Source: Schistosoma haematobium | Taxonomy: Eukaryota > Platyhelminthes > Trematoda > Strigeidida > Schistosomatidae | DNA: 64,000 nt | Direction of reading: 5' to 3' | NCBI RefSeq assembly: GCF_000699445.3 | Contig: NC_067197.1 | Location: 33,215,809-33,279,808, forward strand | Part shown: positions 23,410-35,464 of the stretch, one piece after another | Numbering within the stretch: position 1 is the first letter of the stretch | Layout: each line of letters opens with the position of its first letter | Made by a program: the position numbers and the translations under genes | The notes under the pieces: generated by a model | What the model was told of the DNA's origin: nothing | Seen by the model: only the letters and a program-made list of their open reading frames with translations | Databases searched by the model: none

Positions 23410-26400
23410 TGGCGGCGCCTGTTTCTGGCCACTACCCGAGCCGTCTATTTCATGTCAGGGATCGAATTTCGGGCTCAGATTTTTCGGTCGATACAGGAGC
23501 CGAAATCAGCATTATCCCATTACAGCTCTCTCAACGACGGCACCCTCAGAGTACTAAATTGTCTCTAGTCGCAGCCAATAACACAGTCATTAAAACTTAT
23601 GGCGAGCAATCACTTATTTTAGATCTCGGTCTCCGGAGACGTTTCACATGGGTTTTCATCGTAGCTGAAATCAAACAACCCATTATCGGGGCCGATTTTC
23701 TCGGTGCTTACAACCTACTTGTAGATATGGCAAAAAAGAAACTAATCGACAAAAACACAAGCTTACAGGTCAGTGGCACAACTATCTCCAGTTACGAAAT
23801 TCATGGAGTCCGTATGTTAAGACCTGAAAACAAAATTTTCACCGATATCCTATCGAATTATGAAAGTATAACCAGAGCTGATTACCAAAACGAATGCTCC
23901 ACACATCGTGTCCAACACAGTATTACTACTACAGGACCACCCATTCGCGCCAGGGCGAGAAGACTCCCTCCAAACAAGTTGCAGTTCGCTAAGAGAGAAT
24001 TCGAACATATGATGCAACTTGGGATAATCAGACAATCTAACAGTCCTTGGGCCTCGCCGCTGCATATGGTTCCCAAGAAAGATCAAGACTGGCGCCCATG
24101 TGGAGATTATCGCCGATTGAATAACAAGACTATCCCAGACCGGTATCCGATCCCTCACCTGCATGATTTTTCTTTAAATCTACATGGAAAACAGATTTTT
24201 CAAAGTTAGATCTAGTCCGAGCATACCATCAAATACCGATGGCACCTGAGGATATCGAGAAAACAGCTGTAATCACACCTTTTGGCTTGTTTGAATTCTT
24301 GAGGATGCCTTTCAGACTAAAAAACGCCGCTCAAACCTTCCAGAGATTTATGGACGAAGTAACTAGAGGTCTGGATTTCGTATTTGTCTATATCGACGAT
24401 GTTTTAATCGCTAGTTCTTCCATTGACGAACATGTTCAACACCTACACACGCTTTTTGAACGTTTCAAAAGTTATGGTGTTGTAATCAACCCTTCGAAGT
24501 GTATATTTGGCGCCTCATCTCTGGAATTCCTGGGACACCACATTGATTCCCAAGGAATTAAACCACTTGAAGAGAAAGTCAAAGCCATCTCCAGCTATCC
24601 AGAACCAACCTCAGTAAAATCACTACGCCGTTTTCTTGGAACATGTAATTTTTATCGACGATTTCTACCAAATTGTGCCGATGTACTACAGCCATTGACA
24701 GATTTACTGAAAAACGATAAATCAGGTACCAAGAAAGAAAAGAACCAAATATTCAAGTTACCTTCCGATGCCAAAGTAGCATTTGAAAAAGCTAAATCCA
24801 TGATTGCTAATGCTACCATGCTCCAACACCTAAATACTGACCCCACAACACTGTTGATCCTATGCACGGATGCTTCACAAAAAGCCGTAGGGGCAGTATT
24901 ACAACAGCGGGTGAACAACACGATTACCCCCATTGCCTTTTTCTCCAAGAGATTATCGCCAGCACAAGAACGTTATAGTACTTTTGGACGCGAACTCTTA
25001 GCTATGTATTTAGCAGTAAAACATTTCAACTTTTTGCTACAGGGTCGTGATTTCATCATTATGACAGATCATAAACCCCTTTGCCATTCTTTTAGCACAT
25101 CGTATGACAAACACTCCCCACGAGAAGCAAGACAACTTGATTATATCTCCCAATTTACTACAGACATCAGGTTTATCAAAGGTCACACAAACATTGTTGC
25201 AGACGCACTATCTAGGAGGGATATCAATACGATGGTACTCAATCATGACATCAGTCTTGAAACCTTGGCTAAATTACAAGCAGACGATGCAGAATTAGAA
25301 GTCTGCAAAGAAAAGTCTAGCTTAGACCTCAAACCTGTACCTATTCCCCTTTCAGACGAATTCATCATGTGCGACACTTCAACAGGCAACAATCGTCCGT
25401 TTGTCCCACATGCTTGCCGACGAAAAATATTCCAGCATTTGCATGGTCTTTCACATCCAGGCATCAGAGCAACAACAAAGCTCATTACCGAACGTTTTGT
25501 GTGGCCTAAAATCAACTCGGATGTTAAACGTTGGACACGTAACTGTCTCCAGTGCCAACGCAGTAAGACGCAAAAACACACCTACAGTCCAATTGGGAAG
25601 TTCCCTATCCCTGACAAACGCTTCCAGCACGTGCATTTAGATTTAGTTGGGCCTCTGCCACCATCAAACTCTTTCACACATATCCTCACCGCAATAGATA
25701 GGTTCACAAGATGGGCCATAGCATGCCCCATTAAAGACACATCGGCAGAGACAGTGGCTTCAGTTTTCCTCGACCGCTGGATATCCAACTTTGGCGTACC
25801 ATCGACAATCACAACAGATCGCGGTCCCCAATTCCAATCCGTTCTATTCAACGAGTTCACTAAACTTCTTGGAGTAAATCATGTTAAAACGACAGCTTAT
25901 CATCCGGCAGCTAATGGCATGGTTGAAAGATTCCATCGCCAACTAAAAAGCTCTCTGATGGCACAACCGGACCCTTCAAAATGGAGCGATGCTTTACCGC
26001 TCGTTCTCCTTGGGATTCGCTCGTCTGTAAAGGAAGACATCGGATGCACGGCCGCTGAACTAGTCTATGGCACGACATTAACGTTACCAGGACAACTGGT
26101 CAAGAATGAAACCACAACACCAGGAGACCCTTCTCGTTTTGTAAGCAGATTACTACAAATGATGCAGAGCATCAGAGCAATACCACCTCGAGAATACAAC
26201 AACCGAGTCCATCTCGATAAACATTTAGAAACGTGCAAGTTTGTTTTTGTTCGAGTAGACGCGGTAAAAACGCCACTAACACCACCATATGAAGGCCCTT
26301 ATAAAGTAATAAAACGCACTCACAAATATTTCATTATCAACAAAAATGGGAACCATGAGACAATTTCTATAGACCGAATAAAACCAGCTTTCTACGAAGT

Positions 26401-26647
26401 CCCTCAAGACACAGAAGACAATACTGCGAACAAACAATCACTCCCATCTATTGCTAAGAAACAAGAGGAAGAGGAAAAACTTAGCACTACACCCTCTTGT
26501 TTAACACGTTCTGGGAGACTTATAAAAACCAAAGCGTTACGTACATTTTGCCATATAAAAAAACTAAAACAATCAAAGCAAACAATTATCGAGGACCTAC
26601 ACTATCAATCCCATCTAAAAAAAATTTTTTTTTTTAACAGTATATGA
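23409..26647 (+). pseudogene. pol: Gypsy pol, tandem copy 1, frameshifted in RT
   Basis: Protease active-site '[11 protein letters not shown]' at residues 28-38 of the frame, RT with YIDD (about 24390), RNase H with '[13 protein letters not shown]' and 'MTDHKPL', integrase with an H-H-C-C region and D-D-E blocks ('[10 protein letters not shown]', '[10 protein letters not shown]', '[10 protein letters not shown]'), and a '[11 protein letters not shown]' tail. The frame is lost at about 24196-24201, where this copy has one T fewer than copy 2. Near 26524 it has two A fewer, so the last residues differ from copy 2 and from the truncated relative. Both are homopolymer differences. pol is in the -1 frame relative to gag with a stop-start overlap. 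Confidence 0.9.
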
Positions 26648-27020
26648 TTAATCACATTTTCCCACAATTATTCGTTTTGTCACTTTTTCAAAAAAAAAAT
26701 TTTGTCACAAAAATAAACGGTTCAATTTTGTTTGTGTGTGTGTGGGTCATTAACAGTTTTACACATTATCATTGTTAGCTAAACAAGACATTAAATGACA
26801 GTATATTCATTTTTTTTTGTGTTTGTTATTCTGTGACATCACTGTTATTTTTTCACTCGATAACACACGGTATGTCTCACTAATATACATATCATACGCA
26901 TCTCCACATCTTTGTTGGTTATAACTGTAAATATTATTTTTTTTTTATATACATATCATATTCTCACATTTTTGTTGTTATTATAACCAGTGTTACCTCC
27001 GGACACTCTGGGGGGAGCTA
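26648..27020 (+). other. 3' noncoding region and polypurine tract, tandem copy 1
   Basis: AT-rich with GT runs; ends in the purine tract 'ctggggggagcta' directly before LTR 2. The same layout at 31689-32149 precedes LTR 3, where the G run is two bases shorter. Confidence 0.75.
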
Positions 27021-27554
27021 TGTGGAGATAACTCTAACAAGCTTATTTTGTAAATAGTTTTTAATATTATTTGTATTTATTTTGTCAATTTTTCACTGTA
27101 TGTACATTCATCATTAAATGACTGTACATGTTGTTTTAGTCATTGACCTTGAAGACACTTTCCGTTGAGCTACTACATAGCGTGACATATTCGTGCTGGT
27201 TAACAAATACATTACTACTCACGCATTCCTCGTTCTATCTTCATTTGTGATTGAGTTAATGGAAGTTTAAATCAAATACTATCTACATTTATAGACTATA
27301 ATCGGAATATATCACATCCTACGTTGGACTATATCGCTAGAGAGTTCACCAACCTACTCAGAGTCATCAAGCATTTATAATTGTGGATTTACATTACTGG
27401 ACTTAATCAGAACACGCAACGTTTGGGCAATTTAAGTAACGTCCTTAATTATTATTGTATTTGTAACATTTAACTTGTATATATTAATATTACTATTGAT
27501 TGTTATTAACTTTGTTGATACCTTTTGCGTTTATATATTGTCTGGTCCACCACA
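27021..27554 (+). repeat. LTR 2 (shared middle LTR) of the Gypsy tandem
   Basis: 534 bp. Serves as 3' LTR of copy 1 and 5' LTR of copy 2. No target-site duplication at its sides: copy 1's polypurine tract is on the left and copy 2's primer-binding site on the right. Confidence 0.93.
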
Positions 27555-27637
27555 ATTATTTGGTGAGCCTCGTGTTTATCCTAACGGTTATTTTGTTTTT
27601 CATTTCATACAATTTTCTGGCTTATTTTTTTCTCGTA

Positions 27638-28537
27638 ATGTCCTCTCCCACTAAACTCATTGATATGGATTCGCCTCCAGTAACAACTTTTGTCTCATTG
27701 TCGAACTCTCCCGAAAATAATTTTAGTCCAGTTAATTTTATCTCAGAATTCAGACTCCCAACTTATGGAGCTAATAACCCCAGAGTCTGGTTTGCTCAAA
27801 TTGAAGCTTTATTCATGGCTAGAGGCATAAGATCTCAGGCATCAAAGTATGCATACGTAGTCGGCGCACTTCCTATCGAGATTGCCGCTGAAGTTGGTGA
27901 TTTAATCGATCACGTGCCAGCATCTGAACCATATGATAAGATAAAAGCAGCAGTTATTCAACGCACCACGGTCTCAGATGAGAAAAGGCTACAACAGTTG
28001 TTAACATCTTGTGACTTGGGTGATAAAAGACCCTCGCAACTTCTCCGCCACATGAAACAACTCGCCGGTCCATACAAGCTAGACGAAGCCCTCCTAAAGC
28101 AAATGTGGTTTCAAAGATTACCACACAGCGTTCGACAAATTCTCAGTGTTTCAGGGAAATCCGTCGCACTTGATGACTTAGCCGACATGGCAGATAAAAT
28201 GATGGAAGTATACCACGACAATCACTGTGTGAACTCATTGCAACCACCTGGACCAACAGATATTAGCTGTTTAGCCTCCTTTCAAAAGCAGTTAACACAA
28301 TTAACGAGCCAGCTGGCGTCACTGCAATCGACCATAGCAACCATCCAAGCTAGACAATCGAGATCCCCCTCCAGACGAAGATCTTTTTCTAGACAACGGT
28401 CTCGGTCACCGAAGCGAACATTTGATGTTTGTTGGTACCACCAAAAATACGGCACCAAAGCACGGCGTTGTACACGATCGTGCACATTTTCTGCGTCTGA
28501 CACAGAAAATCAGGGAAACGACCCGGCCAGACAGTGA
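27638..28537 (+). CDS. gag: Gypsy gag, tandem copy 2
   Basis: 299 residues, the same protein as copy 1 as far as I compared. Start ATG 27638 is the conserved one. The upstream frame differs from copy 1 because of one extra T in a T run, which supports the start choice. It has the same Ser/Arg-rich tail and CHCC box, and its stop overlaps the pol ATG at 28537. Confidence 0.9.
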   Translation: MSSPTKLIDMDSPPVTTFVSLSNSPENNFSPVNFISEFRLPTYGANNPRVWFAQIEALFMARGIRSQASKYAYVVGALPIEIAAEVGDLIDHVPASEPYDKIKAAVIQRTTVSDEKRLQQLLTSCDLGDKRPSQLLRHMKQLAGPYKLDEALLKQMWFQRLPHSVRQILSVSGKSVALDDLADMADKMMEVYHDNHCVNSLQPPGPTDISCLASFQKQLTQLTSQLASLQSTIATIQARQSRSPSRRRSFSRQRSRSPKRTFDVCWYHQKYGTKARRCTRSCTFSASDTENQGNDPARQ

Positions 28538-31500
28538 TGGCGGCGCCTGTTTCTGGCCACTACCCGAGCCGTCTATTTCATGTCAGGGATCGAATTTCGG
28601 GCTCAGATTTTTCGGTCGATACAGGAGCCGAAATCAGCATTATCCCATTACAGCTCTCTCAACGACGGCACCCTCAGAGTACTAAATTGTCTCTAGTCGC
28701 AGCCAATAACACAGTCATTAAAACTTATGGCGAGCAATCACTTATTTTAGATCTCGGTCTCCGGAGACGTTTCACATGGGTTTTCATCGTAGCTGAAATC
28801 AAACAACCCATTATCGGGGCCGATTTTCTCGGTGCTTACAACCTACTTGTAGATATGGCAAAAAAGAAACTAATCGACAAAAACACAAGCTTACAGGTCA
28901 GTGGCACAACTATCTCCAGTTACGAAATTCATGGAGTCCGTATGTTAAGACCTGAAAACAAAATTTTCACCGATATCCTATCGAATTATGAAAGTATAAC
29001 CAGAGCTGATTACCAAAACGAATGCTCCACACATCGTGTCCAACACAGTATTACTACTACAGGACCACCCATTCGCGCCAGGGCGAGAAGACTCCCTCCA
29101 AACAAGTTGCAGTTCGCTAAGAGAGAATTCGAACATATGATGCAACTTGGGATAATCAGACAATCTAACAGTCCTTGGGCCTCGCCGCTGCATATGGTTC
29201 CCAAGAAAGATCAAGACTGGCGCCCATGTGGAGATTATCGCCGATTGAATAACAAGACTATCCCAGACCGGTATCCGATCCCTCACCTGCATGATTTTTC
29301 TTTAAATCTACATGGAAAACAGATTTTTTCAAAGTTAGATCTAGTCCGAGCATACCATCAAATACCGATGGCACCTGAGGATATCGAGAAAACAGCTGTA
29401 ATCACACCTTTTGGCTTGTTTGAATTCTTGAGGATGCCTTTCAGACTAAAAAACGCCGCTCAAACCTTCCAGAGATTTATGGACGAAGTAACTAGAGGTC
29501 TGGATTTCGTATTTGTCTATATCGACGATGTTTTAATCGCTAGTTCTTCCATTGACGAACATGTTCAACACCTACACACGCTTTTTGAACGTTTCAAAAG
29601 TTATGGTGTTGTAATCAACCCTTCGAAGTGTATATTTGGCGCCTCATCTCTGGAATTCCTGGGACACCACATTGATTCCCAAGGAATTAAACCACTTGAA
29701 GAGAAAGTCAAAGCCATCTCCAGCTATCCAGAACCAACCTCAGTAAAATCACTACGCCGTTTTCTTGGAACATGTAATTTTTATCGACGATTTCTACCAA
29801 ATTGTGCCGATGTACTACAGCCATTGACAGATTTACTGAAAAACGATAAATCAGGTACCAAGAAAGAAAAGAACCAAATATTCAAGTTACCTTCCGATGC
29901 CAAAGTAGCATTTGAAAAAGCTAAATCCATGATTGCTAATGCTACCATGCTCCAACACCTAAATACTGACCCCACAACACTGTTGATCCTATGCACGGAT
30001 GCTTCACAAAAGCCGTAGGGGCAGTATTACAACAGCGGGTGAACAACACGATTACCCCCATTGCCTTTTTCTCCAAGAGATTATCGCCAGCACAAGAACG
30101 TTATAGTACTTTTGGACGCGAACTCTTAGCTATGTATTTAGCAGTAAAACATTTCAACTTTTTGCTACAGGGTCGTGATTTCATCATTATGACAGATCAT
30201 AAACCCCTTTGCCATTCTTTTAGCACATCGTATGACAAACACTCCCCACGAGAAGCAAGACAACTTGATTATATCTCCCAATTTACTACAGACATCAGGT
30301 TTATCAAAGGTCACACAAACATTGTCGCAGACGCACTATCTAGGAGGGATATCAATACGATGGTACTCAATCATGACATCAGTCTTGAAACCTTGGCTAA
30401 ATTACAAGCAGACGATGCAGAATTAGAAGTCTGCAAAGAAAAGTCTAGCTTAGACCTCAAACCTGTACCTATTCCCCTTTCAGACGAATTCATCATGTGC
30501 GACACTTCAACAGGCAACAATCGTCCGTTTGTCCCACATGCTTGCCGACGAAAAATATTCCAGCATTTGCATGGTCTTTCACATCCAGGCATCAGAGCAA
30601 CAACAAAGCTCATTACCGAACGTTTTGTGTGGCCTAAAATCAACTCGGATGTTAAACGTTGGACACGTAACTGTCTCCAGTGCCAACGCAGTAAGACGCA
30701 AAAACACACCTACAGTCCAATTGGGAAGTTCCCTATCCCTGACAAACGCTTCCAGCACGTGCATTTAGATTTAGTTGGGCCTCTGCCACCATCAAACTCT
30801 TTCACACATATCCTCACCGCAATAGATAGGTTCACAAGATGGGCCATAGCATGCCCCATTAAAGACACATCGGCAGAGACAGTGGCTTCAGTTTTCCTCG
30901 ACCGCTGGATATCCAACTTTGGCGTACCATCGACAATCACAACAGATCGCGGTCCCCAATTCCAATCCGTTCTATTCAACGAGTTCACTAAACTTCTTGG
31001 AGTAAATCATGTTAAAACGACAGCTTATCATCCGGCAGCTAATGGCATGGTTGAAAGATTCCATCGCCAACTAAAAAGCTCTCTGATGGCACAACCGGAC
31101 CCTTCAAAATGGAGCGATGCTTTACCGCTCGTTCTCCTTGGGATTCGCTCGTCTGTAAAGGAAGACATCGGATGCACGGCCGCTGAACTAGTCTATGGCA
31201 CGACATTAACGTTACCAGGACAACTGGTCAAGAATGAAACCACAACACCAGGAGACCCTTCTCGTTTTGTAAGCAGATTACTACAAATGATGCAGAGCAT
31301 CAGAGCAATACCACCTCGAGAATACAACAACCGAGTCCATCTCGATAAACATTTAGAAACGTGCAAGTTTGTTTTTGTTCGAGTAGACGCGGTAAAAACG
31401 CCACTAACACCACCATATGAAGGCCCTTATAAAGTAATAAAACGCACTCACAAATATTTCATTATCAACAAAAATGGGAACCATGAGACAATTTCTATAG

Positions 31501-31688
31501 ACCGAATAAAACCAGCTTTCTACGAAGTCCCTCAAGACACAGAAGACAATACTGCGAACAAACAATCACTCCCATCTATTGCTAAGAAACAAGAGGAAGA
31601 GGAAAAACTTAGCACTACACCCTCTTGTTTAACACGTTCTGGGAGACTTATAAAAAAACCAAAGCGTTACGTACATTTTGCCATATAA
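28537..31688 (+). pseudogene. pol: Gypsy pol, tandem copy 2, frameshifted before RNase H
   Basis: One open frame runs from protease through RT (YIDD at 29518-29529) to the start of RNase H. It is lost at about 30006-30011, where an A run is one base shorter than in copy 1. A second frame (29991-31688) then covers RNase H, integrase and the C-terminal GPY/F module to '...KRYVHFAI'. Protease, RT and integrase motifs are as in copy 1. The RT break of copy 1 is absent here, and the RNase H break is absent in copy 1. Confidence 0.9.
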
Positions 31689-32149
31689 AAAAACTAAAAC
31701 AATCAAAGCAAACAATTATCGAGGACCTACACTATCAATCCCATCTAAAAAAAATTTTTTTTTTTAACAGTATATGATTAATCACATTTTCCCACAATTA
31801 TTCGTTTTGTCACTTTTTCAAAAAAAAAATTTTGTCACAAAAATAAACGGTTCAATTTTGTTTGTGTGTGTGTGGGTCATTAACAGTTTTACACATTATC
31901 ATTGTTAGCTAAACAAGACATTAAATGACAGTATATTCATTTTTTTTTGTGTTTGTTATTCTGTGACATCACTGTTATTTTTTTCACTCGATAACACACG
32001 GTATGTCTCACTAATATACATATCATACGCATCTCCACATCTTTGTTGGTTATAACTGTAAATATTATTTTTTTTTTATATACATATCATATTCTCACAT
32101 TTTTGTTGTTATTATAACCAGTGTTACCTCCGGACACTCTGGGGAGCTA
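31689..32149 (+). other. 3' noncoding region and polypurine tract, tandem copy 2
   Basis: Near-identical to 26560-27020. The tract before LTR 3 reads 'ctctggggagcta', with four G instead of six. Confidence 0.75.
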
Positions 32150-32683
32150 TGTGGAGATAACTCTAACAAGCTTATTTTGTAAATAGTTTTTAATATTATT
32201 TGTATTTATTTTGTCAATTTTTCACTGTATGTACATTCATCATTAAATGACTGTACATGTTGTTTTAGTCATTGACCTTGAAGACACTTTCCGTTGAGCT
32301 ACTACATAGCGTGACATATTCGTGCTGGTTAACAAATACATTACTACTCACGCATTCCTCGTTCTATCTTCATTTGTGATTGAGTTAATGGAAGTTTAAA
32401 TCAAATACTATCTACATTTATAGACTATAATCGGAATATATCACATCCTACGTTGGACTATATCGCTAGAGAGTTCACCAACCTACTCAGAGTCATCAAG
32501 CATTTATAATTGTGGATTTACATTACTGGACTTAATCAGAACACGCAACGTTTGGGCAATTTAAGTAACGTCCCTAATTATTATTGTATTTGTAACATTT
32601 AACTTGTATATATTAATATTACTATTGATTGTTATTAACTTTGTTGATACCTTTTGCGTTTATATATTGTCTGGTCCACCACA
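32150..32683 (+). repeat. LTR 3 of the Gypsy tandem
   Basis: 534 bp. I saw one substitution relative to LTRs 1 and 2 (near 32574). Followed by the outer duplication AGTG at 32684-32687. Confidence 0.93.
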
Positions 32684-34616
32684 AGTGTCGTTGACAGCTA
32701 TTAATTAGTGTCGAATTCTAGTTATATCTATATCTAACAGACTAACCGTAAGTACAGAAGTATAACCGTGAAGAGTGGTCGTGATTTCGTTATGCAAAGC
32801 TATTGACCAACTTGTAGTCAGAGTTTGAAAAGTCGATGACTGCTGTTACAGTCAGTAAGGGTTGAAGGCTACAAATCCACAGCAAAGGTGGCACGATGAA
32901 GTCTCTAAAAGATGATAAACGGTGAATGCTGCGTGTTTGTTCGGTTAGTGAACAGAAAAATATCGAAAAGAACATAAGAAACCAAGAGTGTCACTCTGGA
33001 CTCATGTCAATTATACCCGTGAAAAACGCTGTCAATGTTGGGATAGAGGCGACAATATCATTTTCAGTTTGCAGGAGATTCGCTCGACTGCATAAACTGA
33101 TGATTCGCGCGAATGATATTGTCGTCAGTCCACCAATTGAACTGGACAGGTTGTAAATCGTCGAGTAGTTGAACAGCCGATTGATGTACCGGAATCATCT
33201 GTTAAATAACAGCCACGAGGAAACAATACTTCATAAAATGAAGTACGACATCGAAGTAGAACAACTACAATAGTTCAGATGTGTTACAATGTCAAGTCTA
33301 AATAACATCGTTCTTACGTATACTGACAGTTGCACTGAACGTTCGTTTAGGTATAGTTAGCGTAACAGTTGGATGTGTGAATAAAAACATATACGAAAAC
33401 TATGGTTGGGTTCGTGGAGAATTTTCGAGGACGTTTAGATATTTTCCAAACCCGTATCGCATGTAAATAAACCGAAAATAGAATTAAAATGACTGTCGTG
33501 TAATAAGGAAGTCGAGCCATGATTTACCGTGTGAATTAATAGCAAATACAAGGGGTATAATAAACATTAATTAAAATGGTAACCACCAATGTAACTAAGG
33601 TTTAGAGGGTCCAGGTAACGTGGCCATTTCGTAAAAGGCTGATGCAAAGGGCTTATTACCTAGCGTTAAGTGACATATTAAGTACGACAACATGTGTACT
33701 TGGGACATGGATTAAGCGTGCTCGTGTACATGCAATATGTTTTACCACAGTATGTCGACTAACGAGTCATAAATGTACATGATTTCGACTAAAACTTGAC
33801 GGCAGTGACAGAATATATGACTGGTTTACGTGAAAGCAACTACGAAATGTTATCACGCATCATAAATATAGTACGAAATAATCTAATGAAATTATGAAAC
33901 TCGCCTGGGTTACTCTTGCCTCTAAGTAATGAAGATATGAAGTAGGCAGTAGTTTGAATCTGGATTATGTACGAGGTACTGTTGATTAAATTTTTCGATT
34001 AACACAGCATTGTAGACTGAATCGGTATAAGTCCAGAATTAATTTAAGCCGAATACATAGCATTACCTGACGAACAGTCTAAACGAGATCTAAGATCGCA
34101 GGAAATTTATAGTTCAAACTCACCGTAAATTTATAGCATTCGTATCCTCTGTTTGGCCATGGAACTCAGCAATTGGAAATTAGGCAGACAGTGGTAAAAA
34201 AAAGCAAAACATTCTAGTGGATAGTGGTTAAGCAGAAAGATGAATTTATAGTCGATAGTTAATCTTGTCTTATTTATACCAGTGGATAAGTTACAAACAG
34301 ATGTGCGTTCGTGTTGCCTTGTGGCTATACTCACGAGTGGTTTATATTTTAACAGACATATTACACAGGAGCATTTACATGCTGCTAATGCTTGTTAAAG
34401 AAACACGATAGCCGATTATAACCGTAGTTGATTGGTTAGTTCTGTCGATTGGACTAAGTATCTAAGTTTAAATACTAATCAACATTGACATGAAGCAACG
34501 AAAGTTCACAGTGATAGATTAACATAGGCGATGATAAAAATGAAAAAGAATAAGTATAGAATGCAATAATAAAGATCATACTGATACGTTGCGTTATTCG
34601 AAGTCTTGCTCACCAG
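32684..34616 (-). other. 5' internal part of the non-autonomous LTR element
   Basis: About 1.9 kb with only short open stretches (for example 34131-34334 minus, 67 codons) and no gag or pol motif. At its right end the minus strand reads 'ctggtgagcaag', a likely primer-binding site immediately after the 5' LTR. Noncoding, or coding for something unrecognised. Confidence 0.55.
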
Positions 34617-34999
34617 TGTATATCACCAACGTAGATGATCTATGTCGAAATGATTGGAGGCCTACTTGAGTTAGACGTGAATGGTGTGATAAACTAGCTA
34701 ATGTCGAAGTCACACCTCGTGGTTAGCACGTTACGTGGACTACCCCATTGACGTATCAAGGTACCACAGATGCTTTGAAGACTGTACAACACAGAGGGCG
34801 TTATTACATAAATATATTAGTTAAGGTAGATACAAGCGAAAGTAAGACCACTGCTGCATGGGCCAGTCCATGGCATACGATTAACTAATGCGCGTTTTTT
34901 GTACATGACCTTGGCAGGGAGCGACGATCTGTTCGACATTCAGTGATCCAACTGCCGGATGATTTGGCTAGGGCTCAGTGACATTTCACTGGCCCTACA
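34617..34999 (-). repeat. 5' LTR of the non-autonomous element
   Basis: 383 bp, matching 21094-21476 with four differences seen. Its start (at 34999) interrupts gag coding sequence just after 'RMVRQN'. Confidence 0.82.
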
Positions 35000-35305
35000 G
35001 CCATTTTGACGAACCATCCTATGAAACTTCGCCCTTTCACGGCATTCAAAACTGGTGCATTTTACATGACTTAACAATAGCTCTTTAAGAGTTGCATAAG
35101 GGAGTGAGATAGGTTTTTCTGGATATGCCAAAGTTTTTAATAAGCTGTACGCTTCTCTCCCAATGAATGTCAGAAAATGTGCCACAATTTTCTCACCTTT
35201 AACATCTTTCTTGGTCATGCTCCAAATTTCGAACCTTTCCAAATAATCCTCAATAGCTTCAGGAGTTGAATGAATATCCAACTTTTCCATTGCAGGTTCC
35301 ATCAC
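35000..35305 (-). pseudogene. gag: N-terminal gag of the CCHC Gypsy element, cut by insertion
   Basis: Minus-strand start ATG 35305 (a second Met follows). It reads 'MEKLDIHSTPEAIEDYLERF' then 'IVAHFLTFIGREAYSLLKTL', the same domain as the plus-strand relic at 13248. Coding stops where the 383-bp LTR begins. The continuation 'DQKVRKF...' is at 21093 on the same strand, on the other side of the inserted element. Confidence 0.78.
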
Positions 35306-35324
35306 GACGCCAATATAGTATTCG

Positions 35325-35464
35325 AATTATCGTATGAACTAGGAATTCCAGGATTAACGCAATTGAATTAAGAAGACACAGGCACAACGAATGTACTGTA
35401 TTTAGAATTTGAAATCAAACATTCAACCAGTACAAAGGTATCATTGGTTCATTCAAACACCACA
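35325..35464 (-). repeat. 5' LTR of the minus-strand CCHC Gypsy element
   Basis: On the minus strand starts 'tgtggtgtttgaat' and shares 'ggaattcctagttcatac' with the LTRs at 13059 and 18771. It is followed within about 20 bp by the gag start. Exact 3' end uncertain. Confidence 0.55.

Larger units (their letters stand above)
21894..32683 (+). mobile_element. tandem of two CHCC Gypsy retrotransposons sharing a middle LTR
   Basis: Structure LTR-internal-LTR-internal-LTR, with LTRs at 21894-22427, 27021-27554 and 32150-32683 and a period of about 5.13 kb. The single 4-bp duplication AGTG flanks only the outer ends (21890-21893 and 32684-32687). The two internal regions differ at only a handful of places, nearly all homopolymer length. 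Each encodes gag with a C-x2-H...C-x3-C box and pol with protease, RT, RNase H and integrase. Resemblance is to the Boudicca/CsRN1 group of Ty3/Gypsy elements. It sits in the internal region of the non-autonomous LTR element. Confidence 0.92.
21094..34999 (-). mobile_element. non-autonomous LTR retrotransposon, split by a Gypsy tandem
   Basis: Two 383-bp direct LTRs (34617-34999 and 21094-21476; four differences seen) with ends TGTA...TACA bound an internal region of about 2.35 kb once the inserted tandem 21894-32683 is removed. In minus orientation a primer-binding site 'tggtgagcaagac' follows the 5' LTR at 34615, and a polypurine tract 'ggtgggggag' precedes the 3' LTR at 21477-21489. No gag or pol motif is visible in 32684-34616 or 21477-21893. 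The insertion is in the gag of a CCHC Gypsy element, with flanking bases gtca (21090-21093) and gcca (35000-35003), a 4-bp target duplication with one mismatch. Confidence 0.75.

Noticed and set aside
23850..24164. Minus-strand frame of 104 codons (and its twin at 28978-29292)
   Set aside because: Antisense to Gypsy pol and identical in both copies only because the DNA is duplicated.
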